The notes beneath the pieces are model-generated. The model did not search any database, was not told where the DNA came from, and worked only from the letters and a program-made list of their open reading frames with translations. A DNA stretch of 64,000 nucleotides from CAYMOV01 sp964392085. GTDB taxonomy: Bacteria > Oederibacteriota > Muellerivitia > Muellerivitales > Muellerivitaceae. The stretch covers positions 31,692 through 95,691 of the forward strand of contig CAYMOV010000002.1 of NCBI GenBank assembly GCA_964392085.1. The letters run 5' to 3'. The position numbers and the translations under genes were made by a program. Positions 26,502 through 35,611 of this stretch are shown here, piece after piece (position 1 is the first letter of the stretch; each line of letters opens with the position of its first letter).

Positions 26502-27914
26502 ATGACATCCCCGAATTCCCTTGGACGTATCGTGTCGCGATGCCTTTGGCTCGTCCCATTGCTGTTGGCCGGCTGTTCCGGCACCCGGGTCCGGGTGGGG
26601 GACGGGGTGGTGGAGGCGCCGTTACAAGAAGTGACCGGAGTGGATACGGCCGCTGTGGCCCGCGCCAAGGACAAGCCCGCGGTGGGCCTATGGGACGCCT
26701 ATGCTTTTGCTGTGGAGCGCACCGAACGGCTCGCGGTTGAATATGAGGATGTGGAACAGTCGCGTGCCCACGCCGAGGAAGCAATCGGGAGCTACCTGCC
26801 CCAGGTTTCCCTCAAGGGGTCCAAGGGCTACCAACAATCGGTCCCGGGCGTGGCGCCCCCGGTCCAAACGGTTTTCTTGAACGTCCATCAACCCCTCATC
26901 ACGGGCTTGAACGAGGTGGCGGCTCTCAAGGGCGCCTCCCATGAGCGTTGGATGAGGATCAGCCTACTCCGTCATGACGCGGGCCGCCTTCTTCTTGACG
27001 TGGCCCGGGCCTATTACACCGTCATCCAGACCCAGGAATCACTCCGGACCGAGTTGTCGACCCAGGAAATCACCAAGAAGATGTTGGCCCAGGAACGGGT
27101 TTTCCGCGACCAGGGCCGTATCCGCCAGAGCGACCTCTTAAGCACCGAGGCCCAGTTGGCCCAGGGGGACGCCGTGGTCTCGACCCTCCAGGACCAGCTC
27201 GTGCAGGCCCGGGAGAATTTGGCCAACCTGACCGGAATGGAGCCGGACCGGGAACTGGCATTGGACGATCCGGCGGGCTTCCCGGAATATCAGGGAACGT
27301 TGGAAGACGCCGTCCATAAGTCCGGTATCCGTTGGGATGTCCGCGCGTCCTATGAGGCCTACCAGATGGCCAAGGACCAACTGCTGGCCGCCGAGGGAAG
27401 CCGCCTGCCGAGCCTTGCCGCCGACGGCGATTATTACCTCGACCGGACGGGCGGGAGCAACCCCGGTAAGTGGGACGCGATGCTGAGCGTCCAGATACCT
27501 ATTTTCAACCTGGCGGGCCTGGAGGGGAAGGCGCGGGAATACCAGTCAAAAAAACGACAGGCCGCCTTGGCCCTCACGCAGGCGCTCCGCTCGGCCAAGG
27601 AGGAGATCCGCGAGGCCTTCCAGGCCTACCAGAATTCCCTGAAGGAAGATGAGGCCTACCAGAAGGCCCTGACGGCCACCCAAAAGAGCCATGACGCGAT
27701 GGAGCAGGACTACAGCCACCATCTGATGAACATCGTGGATTACCTGAAGTCGGTCTCCGACCTGGAACAGGCGGAATTGGCCCGGGCCAGGTCGCGCACC
27801 CAATGGCGCATCCAGCGCGTTTGGCTGGGGGTCGCCACGGGCGAGTTCCCGGTCACCCACGCCTTGCCGTCTGGAGAAGCTACCCCCGCCGTTTCCCCCG
27901 AGGTGAAGCCATGA
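26502..27914 (+). CDS. TolC-family outer-membrane efflux channel lipoprotein
   Basis: 470 residues. A signal peptide ends in the lipobox LLAGC (Cys25), as in NodT/OprM-type channels. The rest has two related halves of long helices with the OEP pattern (AVEYEDVEQSRAHAEEAIGSYLPQV, QESLRTELSTQEITKKMLAQE, RLPSLAADGDYYLDRTG, and the second-half VQIPIFNLAGLEGKAREYQ). It would form the outer-membrane exit duct. The stop overlaps the RND permease start by four bases. Confidence 0.9.
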   Translation: MTSPNSLGRIVSRCLWLVPLLLAGCSGTRVRVGDGVVEAPLQEVTGVDTAAVARAKDKPAVGLWDAYAFAVERTERLAVEYEDVEQSRAHAEEAIGSYLPQVSLKGSKGYQQSVPGVAPPVQTVFLNVHQPLITGLNEVAALKGASHERWMRISLLRHDAGRLLLDVARAYYTVIQTQESLRTELSTQEITKKMLAQERVFRDQGRIRQSDLLSTEAQLAQGDAVVSTLQDQLVQARENLANLTGMEPDRELALDDPAGFPEYQGTLEDAVHKSGIRWDVRASYEAYQMAKDQLLAAEGSRLPSLAADGDYYLDRTGGSNPGKWDAMLSVQIPIFNLAGLEGKAREYQSKKRQAALALTQALRSAKEEIREAFQAYQNSLKEDEAYQKALTATQKSHDAMEQDYSHHLMNIVDYLKSVSDLEQAELARARSRTQWRIQRVWLGVATGEFPVTHALPSGEATPAVSPEVKP

Positions 27915-30900
27915 CCCTTTCCGACATCTCCATCAAGAACCCGGTCTTCGCCTGGATGCTCATGGCCGCGCTGATCCTGTTCGGCGCCATTTCCTTCTCC
28001 CGTATGGGCGTAAGCCAGATGCCCGACGTGGACTTCCCGGTGGTCAACGTCAGCATCACCAACCAGGGCGCGGCGCCCGTGGTCATGGAAACCGAGATCG
28101 TGGACATCGTCGAGGACGCCGTCATGACCGTTGAGGGCGTGCGCCACGTGACCTCCACCAGCCGGGAAGGGTCCGCCAACATCACCATCGAATTCAACTT
28201 GAACCGAGACATCGACGTGGCCCTCCAGGAGGTGCAGACAAAGGTGTCGCAAGCCCAGCGGTTGTTGCCGAAGGAAATGGACCCGCCGATCATCACCAAG
28301 ACCAATCCCGAGGACAATCCCATCATTTGGCTCGCGCTGACCGCGAACGACCCGTCCATCCACCCGCGGGACCTGATGATCTACGTCCGGGACGTCCTTC
28401 GGACGCAGTTCACCAGCGTCGCGGGCGTCGGCGACGTGCGTTTGGGCGGCTACCTCGACCCGAACCTCCGGATCTGGGTCAACGGTGACGCGATGTCCAG
28501 GAACCAGCTCACCGCCAATGACCTCGTGAACGCCATCACTAATGAGCACGTCGAGCTGCCCAGCGGCCTGCTGGAGTCGGGGGCCACCAACGCCAACGTC
28601 CGCACGATGGGGGAAGCCACGAAGGTCAAGGAATTCGAGGACATCCTCATCAATACCAGGGGGGGCCAGCCCAATTACTCGCCTTTCCCCCTCAAACGGG
28701 TGGCCCGCATCGAGGAAGGCATGGCCGACGTGACCCGTATCAGCCGGGCCAACGGCCTTCCCGCGGTGGGGTTGGGAATCATCAAGCAACGCGGCACGAA
28801 CGCCGTCGAAGTGGCCCGCAACGTGAAACAGAGGATTGAGGAGGTCCGGAAAGTCCTTCCTCCGGGCTTTGGGCTGGGCATCCGGGTGGACACCACCAAG
28901 TTCATCGAGAACTCGGTCCACGACCTGAACAAAAACCTGGTCCTTTCGGCCCTGGGTACGGCCCTGGTCTGCTGGCTTTTCCTAGGCTCCTGGACCTCGA
29001 CCCTCAACATCCTGTTGGCGATCCCGACTTCCATTGTGGGGGCCTTCACCATCCTCTATTTCGCCGGTTTCACCTTGAACACCTTCACCCTCTTGGGCCT
29101 GTCGCTGGCCATCGGCATCGTGGTGGACGACGCCATCATGGTCCTGGAGAACATCGTTCGACACCAGGAGATGGGTAAACACCGCATCCTGGCCGCGTCC
29201 GTGGGCGCCCGGGAAGTCACCTTCGCCGCCATCGCCACGACCATGGCCATCCTGGCGATCTTCCTGCCGGTCGCCTTCATGAGCGGCATCATCGGCAAGT
29301 ACCTTTTCCAATTCGGCGTGACCCTGACCGCCACGGTCCTGCTGTCCCTGCTGGAGGCCCTGACCCTCACCCCGATGCGCTGCTCGCAGTTCGTGACGGT
29401 GGGAACGCGCACCTCGGGGCTCGAGAAGTTCGTGGAGTCCGCCTTCCACTCCATGGCGGACGCTTACCGGCGGATGTTGGGAAAAACCCTCCGGTACCGT
29501 TGGAGCGTCGTCTTGTTGGCCACGGGGTTCTTCATCGCCAGCATCTTCCTGACTTTCTTCCTCCGTAAGGAATTCGTTCCATCCCAGGACCAGTCGATGT
29601 ATCTCGTCTCACTGACGACGGCCGTCAACTCCTCGTTGGACACCACCAACGACAAGTTCGTGGAGGCCGAGAAGCTGCTGTTGAAACGGCCTGAAGTCGA
29701 AGGGTATTTCGGCAACGTCGGTGGTTTCCAGGGGGGACAGCTCAATACCGGCAGCCTGTTCGTCAACCTCAAGGATAAGGGCAAGCGAGGTATCGATCCG
29801 GAGGCACACCATGAATTGTCCCAAATCGAGTCCATGGGAGCCCTTCGCAAGGACCTTTCGAAGCTCACCGGTGTCCGGATCTCGTTTCGGGACCTTTCCA
29901 CCGGCGGATTCGCCGCCTCCCGCGGATACCCCATCGAATTAGGTATCCGGGGACCGGATTGGGATACCCTCACCGGGGCGGCGGAGAAGATGAGGGCGGC
30001 CATGGCCGCAAGCGCCCTCATGACGGACGTGGACACCGACTACCAAACGGGAATGCCCGAAGTGGATGTCATCCCCGACCGGGAAAAAGCCACCCGCCGC
30101 GGCGTCAGCATCGGGGCCATCGCGCAAACCGTGGACTTCCTGGTGGGCGGCGAAAAAGTGGGGGAGTATCCACGGGGAGACCACCGGGACGACATCCGGA
30201 TCCGCCTGGAACCCGACCAGAGGTCCAAGGCCGAGCAGATCCAACGGTTGTATGTCCGCAATAACCGGGGTGAACTGGTGCCCCTTTCCGACCTGGTCAC
30301 CCTCGTGACGAAACCGACCCTCCAACAGATCAGCCGGGTGGACCGCCAACGCACCATCAGCCTCTTCGCCAACGTGGCAAAAGGGAAGTCGCAGACCGAC
30401 GCCATGGCCGAAGTCCAGAGACTCGCCAAGAATATCCTGCCGCCGGGCTATTTCGCGGTCTTCACGGGATCTTCCCAAACCTTCAGCGAGTCCTTCAGCG
30501 ACCTGGGGTTCGCCCTCTTGCTGGGCGTCCTGGTGGCCTACATGGTCTTGGCGAGCCAATTCAACAGTTTCGTCGACCCCTTCAGCGTCCTGATGGCGTT
30601 GCCTTTCAGCGTGTCAGGGGCCTTCCTGGGGTTGTTGATCTTCAACCAGTCCTTGAACATCTACAGTTTCATCGGTCTCATCCTATTGATGGGCATCGTG
30701 AAAAAGAACTCCATCATGATGGTGGACTTCACCAACCAGATCCGGAAAAGGGACAAGAAATCCGTCGAGGAGGCGCTTTTGGAGGCCTGCCCCCTGCGGT
30801 TCCGCCCGATCCTGATGACTTCCGTCGCCTGTATCGCGGCCGCCATGCCCCAGGCTTTCGCCCATGGGGCGGGATCCGAAACCCAAGTGCCTATGGCCGT

Positions 30901-31060
30901 GGTGGTGATCTTCGGGATGATGGTTTCCACCATCCTCACTTTGTTCGTGGTTCCATGCTTCTACAGCCTGGTGGCACCCCTGGAAAGCCGCCATGCCCAT
31001 GAGGATCTCTTGGAGGAAGTCCTGGGCAACACCCTGGAACACGTGGAATCCCAAGCCTGA
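27911..31060 (+). CDS. RND-family (AcrB/HAE1-type) efflux permease
   Basis: Inner-membrane proton-driven exporter of 1049 residues, the full family size. N-terminus ISIKNPVFAWMLMAALILFG; first periplasmic loop with VDFPVVNV; helix 4 holds the paired Asp of the proton relay (LAIGIVVDDAIMVLEN); the second half has GVLVAYMVLASQFNSF and the late LMGIVKKNSIMMVDF. The ATG overlaps the TolC stop. The frame continues upstream to 27803 but that part belongs to tolC. No membrane-fusion (AcrA/HlyD) gene is beside it. Substrate range cannot be told; the HAE1 group exports hydrophobic or amphiphilic compounds. Confidence 0.95.
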   Translation: MTLSDISIKNPVFAWMLMAALILFGAISFSRMGVSQMPDVDFPVVNVSITNQGAAPVVMETEIVDIVEDAVMTVEGVRHVTSTSREGSANITIEFNLNRDIDVALQEVQTKVSQAQRLLPKEMDPPIITKTNPEDNPIIWLALTANDPSIHPRDLMIYVRDVLRTQFTSVAGVGDVRLGGYLDPNLRIWVNGDAMSRNQLTANDLVNAITNEHVELPSGLLESGATNANVRTMGEATKVKEFEDILINTRGGQPNYSPFPLKRVARIEEGMADVTRISRANGLPAVGLGIIKQRGTNAVEVARNVKQRIEEVRKVLPPGFGLGIRVDTTKFIENSVHDLNKNLVLSALGTALVCWLFLGSWTSTLNILLAIPTSIVGAFTILYFAGFTLNTFTLLGLSLAIGIVVDDAIMVLENIVRHQEMGKHRILAASVGAREVTFAAIATTMAILAIFLPVAFMSGIIGKYLFQFGVTLTATVLLSLLEALTLTPMRCSQFVTVGTRTSGLEKFVESAFHSMADAYRRMLGKTLRYRWSVVLLATGFFIASIFLTFFLRKEFVPSQDQSMYLVSLTTAVNSSLDTTNDKFVEAEKLLLKRPEVEGYFGNVGGFQGGQLNTGSLFVNLKDKGKRGIDPEAHHELSQIESMGALRKDLSKLTGVRISFRDLSTGGFAASRGYPIELGIRGPDWDTLTGAAEKMRAAMAASALMTDVDTDYQTGMPEVDVIPDREKATRRGVSIGAIAQTVDFLVGGEKVGEYPRGDHRDDIRIRLEPDQRSKAEQIQRLYVRNNRGELVPLSDLVTLVTKPTLQQISRVDRQRTISLFANVAKGKSQTDAMAEVQRLAKNILPPGYFAVFTGSSQTFSESFSDLGFALLLGVLVAYMVLASQFNSFVDPFSVLMALPFSVSGAFLGLLIFNQSLNIYSFIGLILLMGIVKKNSIMMVDFTNQIRKRDKKSVEEALLEACPLRFRPILMTSVACIAAAMPQAFAHGAGSETQVPMAVVVIFGMMVSTILTLFVVPCFYSLVAPLESRHAHEDLLEEVLGNTLEHVESQA

Positions 31061-31157
31061 ATGGGAAGAAACCCCGGTTGGGCCGTCCATAGGGGTGAAC
31101 AACGCGGAATCCGAGGATCTGGGCTGCGGTCAGATGGGATGCAACTAGGGGGAAGCC

Positions 31158-31433
31158 ATGGGGAAGGCCTTCATCGGAGTCGTTTCCGGCCGGGTCCAGG
31201 GTGTGGGTTTCCGCTATTTCACCAGGGACTTGGCCCAGGAACTGAAGGTCCAAGGTTGGGTGAGGAACCTCCCGGACGGCCAGGTGGAGTTCCATGTTGA
31301 AGGGCCCGAGGACGCCGTCGAAGAACTGTTGCTGCGTTTGAAGCAAGGCCCCGTCTCGGGAAGGGTGGACCGGATGGTGGGCGACTGGCTGCCCTCACCC
31401 CAAGGTTTCGGCCATTTCGAGATCCGGCCCTGA
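31158..31433 (+). CDS. acyP: Acylphosphatase
   Basis: Small (91 residues) enzyme hydrolysing acyl phosphates such as carbamoyl and acetyl phosphate. It has GRVQGVGFRYFTR with the phosphate-binding loop and catalytic Arg, and GWVRNLPDG with the catalytic Asn. AGGGGGA lies seven bases before the ATG. One base separates it from the sigma factor gene, so they are probably co-transcribed. In a genome using acyl-phosphate for PlsY its housekeeping role is unclear. Confidence 0.95.
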   Translation: MGKAFIGVVSGRVQGVGFRYFTRDLAQELKVQGWVRNLPDGQVEFHVEGPEDAVEELLLRLKQGPVSGRVDRMVGDWLPSPQGFGHFEIRP

Positions 31434-31434
31434 C

Positions 31435-32403
31435 ATGGCCCCCCGAACCCTTCCCCGCGAAAATGGCGCCCCCAAGAAAAAGGCCAGGGGCCCTTCCCTG
31501 GTGTTGGCCCGCGGCCAGAAGCCCGCGGCGCCCCAAGGGACCTATCCCACCCACCACGTCACCACGGACAGCCTGAAGCTCTACTTCAAGGAAATCTCCC
31601 GGGTACCCCTCATCAACGGCGACGAGGAGAAGGCCCTTTCCAAACGCATCGAGCAGGGCGACCTGGAAGCCAAGCAAAAGCTCGTGGCGGCCAACCTCCG
31701 CCTTGTCATCAAGATCGCCAAACGGTACATGAACCAGGGCATCGCCTTCCAGGACCTCATTGAGGAAGGCAACCTCGGCTTGATCAAGTCCGCCGAGAAG
31801 TTCAATTGGCGCCGGGGGTTCAAGTTCAGCACCTACGCGACTTGGTGGATCCGGCAATTCATTACCCGGACCCTCGCGAACCATTCCCGGACCGTCCGGG
31901 TCCCCGTCCATGTTTCCGAGGACATCCAAAAGGTCCAGCGGACCGCACGGGACCTGGGGCGGAAACTGGGGCGCGAGGTGACCGCCTCCGAGATCGCCCA
32001 GGGCGCACGGATGCCCTTGGAACGCGTGAGGCACCTCCAACGGCTGGCCCAACGGGACCTTTCCCTGGAGGTCCCCGTGGGGGATGAGGGCGGGTCGAAG
32101 ACCTTCGGCGATTTCATCCCGGACACCAACGCCGCGAGCCCGTCCGAAAAGATGTTTGAGCAGCTCCGCTCCGAGAAGCTCAAGACCCTGATGGGGCGGC
32201 TCAGCGAGAAGGAGAGGGCCGTCCTCCTCATGCGGTTCGGGTTCGACGAAATGGAGCCCAAGACCCTGGAAGATACCGGGCGAGTTTTGGGCGTGACCCG
32301 GGAACGGATCCGGCAGATCGAGGAGCGGGCCCTTAAGAAGATCCGGTCCGCGGTCAAGGGCAAGACCCAGGAGTATCGGGCCCTTTTGGAGGAATTCCTC
32401 TAG
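31435..32403 (+). CDS. RNA polymerase sigma factor, sigma-70 group 2 (RpoD/RpoS-like)
   Basis: 322 residues. No region 1.1, but a short basic N-terminus; then region 1.2 (DSLKLYFKEISRVPLINGDEE), region 2 with the -10 recognition and melting motifs (GNLGLIKSAEKFNWRRGFKFS, then ATWWIRQFITRTLANHSRT), region 3, and region 4 with the -35 helix-turn-helix (TLEDTGRVLGVTRERIRQIEERALKKIR). The size and lack of region 1.1 point to a group 2, stationary-phase or stress-type factor rather than the main RpoD, although RpoS itself cannot be claimed. The helices predict promoters of the TTGACA/TATAAT type, of which several are seen in this window. Confidence 0.9.
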   Translation: MAPRTLPRENGAPKKKARGPSLVLARGQKPAAPQGTYPTHHVTTDSLKLYFKEISRVPLINGDEEKALSKRIEQGDLEAKQKLVAANLRLVIKIAKRYMNQGIAFQDLIEEGNLGLIKSAEKFNWRRGFKFSTYATWWIRQFITRTLANHSRTVRVPVHVSEDIQKVQRTARDLGRKLGREVTASEIAQGARMPLERVRHLQRLAQRDLSLEVPVGDEGGSKTFGDFIPDTNAASPSEKMFEQLRSEKLKTLMGRLSEKERAVLLMRFGFDEMEPKTLEDTGRVLGVTRERIRQIEERALKKIRSAVKGKTQEYRALLEEFL

Positions 32404-32468
32404 CTGTTTCCGGGGGACGGATCCCCGGGTGCCCTGATTTAAAGACGGTGATATCCAGCGGTTGGATT

Positions 32469-32474
32469 TATAAT
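32469..32474 (+). promoter_or_regulatory. Probable -10 element of apt
   Basis: A consensus TATAAT stands 58 bases before the apt start. The matching -35 region (CGGTGA) is poor, so the promoter may be weak or activator-dependent. An upstream CCGGGGGA/TCCCCGG hairpin (32410-32428) might end the sigma-factor transcript. Confidence 0.4.
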
Positions 32475-32531
32475 CCTGGGCGAAGCGCCCGGGGGGGGAC
32501 TCCTCCCGATCCCTTGGAGGAGACGCCCGAC

Positions 32532-33044
32532 TTGGACCTTAAGACCTACATCCGAGATATCCCCGATTTCCCGAAGAAGGGGATCGTTTTCAAGGACATC
32601 ACCCCGCTCCTGAAATCCCCCGAGGCCTTCGGTTTCGTGATTGAGACCTGGGCCGCGCGCTACGCCTCCCGAAAGTTGGACGCCGTGATCGGCATGGAAT
32701 CCCGGGGGTTCATCTTCGCCGCGCCCCTCGCGGTCCGGCTGAAGGTGCCCTTTATTCCGGTCCGAAAGCCCGGGAAGCTTCCCGCCAAGACCGTCCGGGA
32801 GACCTACCAGCTCGAATACGGAACGGACAGCCTGGAAATCCACGAGGACGCCCTGGCCCCCGGGGCGAAGGTCCTGGTGTTGGACGACGTCTTGGCCACG
32901 GGCGGGACGGCCGAGGCCGTGGTCCATTTGGTGGAACGGGTGGGCGCGAGGGTGGAGGAGGCCTCGTTTCTCATGGAATTGGGCTTCCTGAAGGGCCGTG
33001 ATAAATTGAAAAGCGTCCCGGTGCACTCTATAATCACCTATTAA
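32532..33044 (+). CDS. apt: Adenine phosphoribosyltransferase
   Basis: Salvages adenine with PRPP to AMP. 170 residues from a TTG start that has GGAGG eleven bases upstream and gives the family's usual N-terminus (LKTYIRDIPDFPKKGIVFKDITPLL). The frame is open from 32448 but the extra part is not conserved. Motifs: AVIGMESRGFIFAAPLA, RKPGKLP and the PRPP loop VLVLDDVLATGGTAEA. Ends 52 bp before tRNA-Arg, whose promoter overlaps its 3' end. Confidence 0.95.
   Translation: MDLKTYIRDIPDFPKKGIVFKDITPLLKSPEAFGFVIETWAARYASRKLDAVIGMESRGFIFAAPLAVRLKVPFIPVRKPGKLPAKTVRETYQLEYGTDSLEIHEDALAPGAKVLVLDDVLATGGTAEAVVHLVERVGARVEEASFLMELGFLKGRDKLKSVPVHSIITY
33006..33034 (+). promoter_or_regulatory. Sigma-70-type promoter for tRNA-Arg, inside the 3' end of apt
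   Basis: TTGAAA (33006-33011), a 17-base spacer and TATAAT (33029-33034). Start of transcription would be near 33041, about 56 bases before tRNA-Arg. Confidence 0.75.
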
Positions 33045-33096
33045 TTCCCGCAGCCTGAGGTCCGTTCCGTTCGGACTTCCGCGCTGTCCTTTGATC

Positions 33097-33173
33097 GCCC
33101 TCGTAGCTCAGATGGATAGAGCGACCCTTTCCTAAAGGGTAGGCCACGTGTTCGACTCACGTCGAGGGTACCA
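33097..33173 (+). tRNA. tRNA-Arg (anticodon CCT)
   Basis: 77 nt. Acceptor GCCCTCG pairs with CGAGGGT (first pair G-T), discriminator A, CCA encoded. Anticodon stem ACCCT/AGGGT with loop TTCCTAA gives CCT. T-arm GTGTTCGACTCAC. It reads AGG codons. Confidence 0.94.
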
Positions 33174-33208
33174 CCGTAGTGCGGACCTTACCGAGCGGAC
33201 TCTCATAG

Positions 33209-33261
33209 CCCCGTTCTCCATGACCCGGAATTTAAATCCCGGGTCTGACAGGGAAACGGGG
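33209..33261. other. Two-stem inverted repeat downstream of tRNA-Arg
   Basis: Outer arms CCCCGTT (33209-33215) and AACGGGG (33255-33261) enclose inner arms GACCCGG (33222-33228) and CCGGGTC (33239-33245). There is no T-tract. It is either a processing or attenuation structure between tRNA-Arg and the next gene, or a 5'-leader element of that gene. Confidence 0.5.
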
Positions 33262-33371
33262 TTGTACCTCCCCAAGGCAAAGGAACGCTAGAGCAAAACA
33301 GCCTTTTGTGTTCAGGTGTGAGGGCCGATTGGGGGTTTTCAGTTGTCGGAGAATGTCCGGGAGGGTTCGGG

Positions 33372-34775
33372 ATGTCCCAGAAGCTGATAGCGGCTCTTAT
33401 CCTCGGTTTCCTAGTCGTCATCCCCCCCTTGTCGGCCCAAACCGTAGTGGATCCCGTCCTGCTGGGGCAACGGACCTGGACCGCCGCCGCGGGCCCCTAC
33501 ATGATCAACCACGACACCCTCCTGCCGGCCGGCAGCACCCTGGTGATCGAGGAAGGGACCGTGGTGGAGATCTCCACGGGGAACGACGAAACCATCCCGA
33601 ACATCTCCAAACAGGTGGATTGGGTGATCCAAGGAAAGTTGGTCGTCCGGGGCAGCGAGACCCGCCCGGTGAAGTTCGTCCCCAGCCAATCCACCGCGAC
33701 CTGGGGCACCCTTTTTGTGGCGTCCAAGGATCCCCAGGATTGGAATTACCTCCAGGTCAAGACCGGCCGGATCGTCACGGCCCAGACCCGGTTGACCCTC
33801 GAGAATTGCAGGATCACGAACAGCCAAGGGCTCCTGGCGGGCGCGGGGTCGGTGGTCGATTTCGTCCAATGCCAGTTGGACGACAACCAATACGGCTTGG
33901 CCTTTTGGGACCCCGGGGCGAAGATATCCCTGATCCGGACGCGGCTTTGGGACAACAAATACTCCCTCTATTTCAAGGCGCCGGGGACCCTCACGGCGGT
34001 GGATTCCAGCGTTGCCTCCAGCGGCGAGTGGAACGTGGTGAACGCCTCCACGACCCCGGTCCACATCCCGGTCCTTTGGTGGGGAACCCAGGATTCCTCG
34101 GAAGTGGCGGGCAAGGTCCTCGACGGCCGCAAACGGGCGGGCTTGGGCGCCGTGGAGTTCGATGGGATCGCCGCCAAGGATCCTTTCATGGCCCTGGTGG
34201 CCGGTTATGACCCTGGGGTGGACCCCCGGAGCCGCCTTTGGGTGGGTCCCAAGTATTTCGGGGGTGTGATAGCCCAATGGGTGATGCCTTCGGTCAACCT
34301 TCCCAATTCCACCCTCGGCGGTTCCTTCGGGTACGGCGCCATGGCGGGATTCGTCATCAGCCCCCCTTTCGAACTTGGGGTCCTGGCCCAAACCGTGGCT
34401 TTTTCCGGCCGGAACCCGTCTCTCCTCAGCAACGTCGACCTTTCCCTGGTCCAGGCGGGCGTCGTGGGACGTTATCCCTTGGCCATGGGCGCCAAGAAGT
34501 CCTGGTTCCTGTTCGCCCAAGCGGGTGGGCTTTTCACCCAAACCAAGTTGACCTCCACCCACCCGATCGACTTTTTTAACCTGAGTTCCCCCATGATCAC
34601 CCGGTCCTCGGTCACCTCCGGTATCAGCGTGATGGCGGGGGCCGGGGTGGAACGGCGGATCGGCCAATGGCACAAGGCCGAATTGGGGATCCATTACATG
34701 CCCATCCCCTTGGGAAATGGGCTCAGTGGTTCGGCCATCCTGATCCAGGGCGGGATCACCCTTTTCTTCAGGTAA
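33372..34775 (+). CDS. Exported beta-helix / outer-membrane barrel protein
   Basis: 467 residues, unrecognised. Signal peptide MSQKLIAALILGFLVVIPPLSAQ. Residues about 30-230 look like a right-handed beta-helix (TLVIEEGTVVEI, LVVRGSETRPVKF, RLTLENCRITNSQGLL, NQYGLAFWDPGAKISL), the pattern of pectate-lyase-like or DUF1565 repeats. The second half, from about 260, is Gly- and aromatic-rich with alternating strands and ends ILIQGGITLFFR, as an outer-membrane barrel would. No catalytic motif seen. GGGAGGG precedes the ATG; the frame is open to 33306 but without a signal peptide at that end. Possibly a surface protein or autotransporter-like passenger-barrel fusion; function unknown. Confidence 0.65.
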   Translation: MSQKLIAALILGFLVVIPPLSAQTVVDPVLLGQRTWTAAAGPYMINHDTLLPAGSTLVIEEGTVVEISTGNDETIPNISKQVDWVIQGKLVVRGSETRPVKFVPSQSTATWGTLFVASKDPQDWNYLQVKTGRIVTAQTRLTLENCRITNSQGLLAGAGSVVDFVQCQLDDNQYGLAFWDPGAKISLIRTRLWDNKYSLYFKAPGTLTAVDSSVASSGEWNVVNASTTPVHIPVLWWGTQDSSEVAGKVLDGRKRAGLGAVEFDGIAAKDPFMALVAGYDPGVDPRSRLWVGPKYFGGVIAQWVMPSVNLPNSTLGGSFGYGAMAGFVISPPFELGVLAQTVAFSGRNPSLLSNVDLSLVQAGVVGRYPLAMGAKKSWFLFAQAGGLFTQTKLTSTHPIDFFNLSSPMITRSSVTSGISVMAGAGVERRIGQWHKAELGIHYMPIPLGNGLSGSAILIQGGITLFFR

Positions 34776-34832
34776 GCCCTGTTTTAGGGGGTTCTCACGG
34801 GCCCTCCGGACGCTGGACATTTCGGCCAGACG

Positions 34833-34861
34833 CTGACAGGCCCCTTTTCCATTGCTATAAT
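34833..34861 (+). promoter_or_regulatory. Sigma-70-type promoter for the YfgM-like gene
   Basis: CTGACA (34833-34838), 17-base spacer, TATAAT (34856-34861), 32 bases before the ATG at 34894. Confidence 0.8.
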
Positions 34862-34893
34862 CCACCGCCCGATAACCCAACCCCGAGGAAACC

Positions 34894-35592
34894 ATGTCCA
34901 ACTGGAAGCCTAATCTTCATATTGAAATCGAGCAGAAGGAACCCTGGGAAAAGGCGCTGGAATGGGCCAAGTCCAAGCAGGAAATCCTGGCGGTGGCCGC
35001 CATCCTGATCCTGTTGGTTTCCGTGGGCATCCCCTATTACCTTAAGAGCCAAGCCCAAACCGAAAAGGACGCACTGCAAAAACTCAACGTGGCCCAGTAT
35101 TACCTCGGGTCCAAGGTGGACCCCAAGAACGGGCCCTTCAAGACCGACGACGAGAAATACAAGAACTCCCTCCAGCAGTTCGAGCAGATCTACCAGCAGG
35201 ACGCCGGCACCTGGGCCGCCAAGGCCGCGCAATTTTACGTGGCCAAGTGCCAGTTGATCATGGGCCAGAACTCCCAGGCATACGTATCCTTCGATGAGGC
35301 GTCCCAGCGCCTGAAAGGCACCCCGCTGGGCGAGGCTTCCATGCTGGGTAAGGCCATGGCCTTGGTGATGCAGGAAAAATGGCCGGAAGCCATCGGGGTC
35401 TATAACGCCTACTTGACCCAATATCCCAACGGTTTCCTCGTGGAGGAAGCCCGGATGAACATGGCGGACGCTTATAACAAGTCGGGGGACCGGGCGCGGT
35501 CCCAGGAGACCCTGGAACAGGTCGCGAAAGAGGACCCGAAAGGGAATTACGGGCTTGAAGCCGCGCGGCTCCTGAAGAAATCAGCCTCCTAA
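34894..35592 (+). CDS. YfgM-like TPR membrane protein
   Basis: 232 residues. A cytoplasmic N-terminus (1-29), one membrane helix (about 30-50, LAVAAILILLVSVGIPYYL), then a periplasmic TPR domain with repeats around FVEQIYQQDAGTWAAKAAQFYVA-like helices, SMLGKAMALVMQEKWPEAIGVY and NMADAYNKSGDRARSQETL. The layout matches the YfgM/TPR_21 family, a SecYEG- and chaperone-linked ancillary protein in E. coli. Own promoter upstream and a terminator downstream mark it as a single-gene unit. Confidence 0.75.
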   Translation: MSNWKPNLHIEIEQKEPWEKALEWAKSKQEILAVAAILILLVSVGIPYYLKSQAQTEKDALQKLNVAQYYLGSKVDPKNGPFKTDDEKYKNSLQQFEQIYQQDAGTWAAKAAQFYVAKCQLIMGQNSQAYVSFDEASQRLKGTPLGEASMLGKAMALVMQEKWPEAIGVYNAYLTQYPNGFLVEEARMNMADAYNKSGDRARSQETLEQVAKEDPKGNYGLEAARLLKKSAS

Positions 35593-35611
35593 ACGGTCAC
35601 CACCCTGACCC

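Noticed and set aside
33209..33261. A further tRNA after tRNA-Arg
   Set aside because: Only two nested stems can form; there is no T-arm, anticodon arm or CCA.
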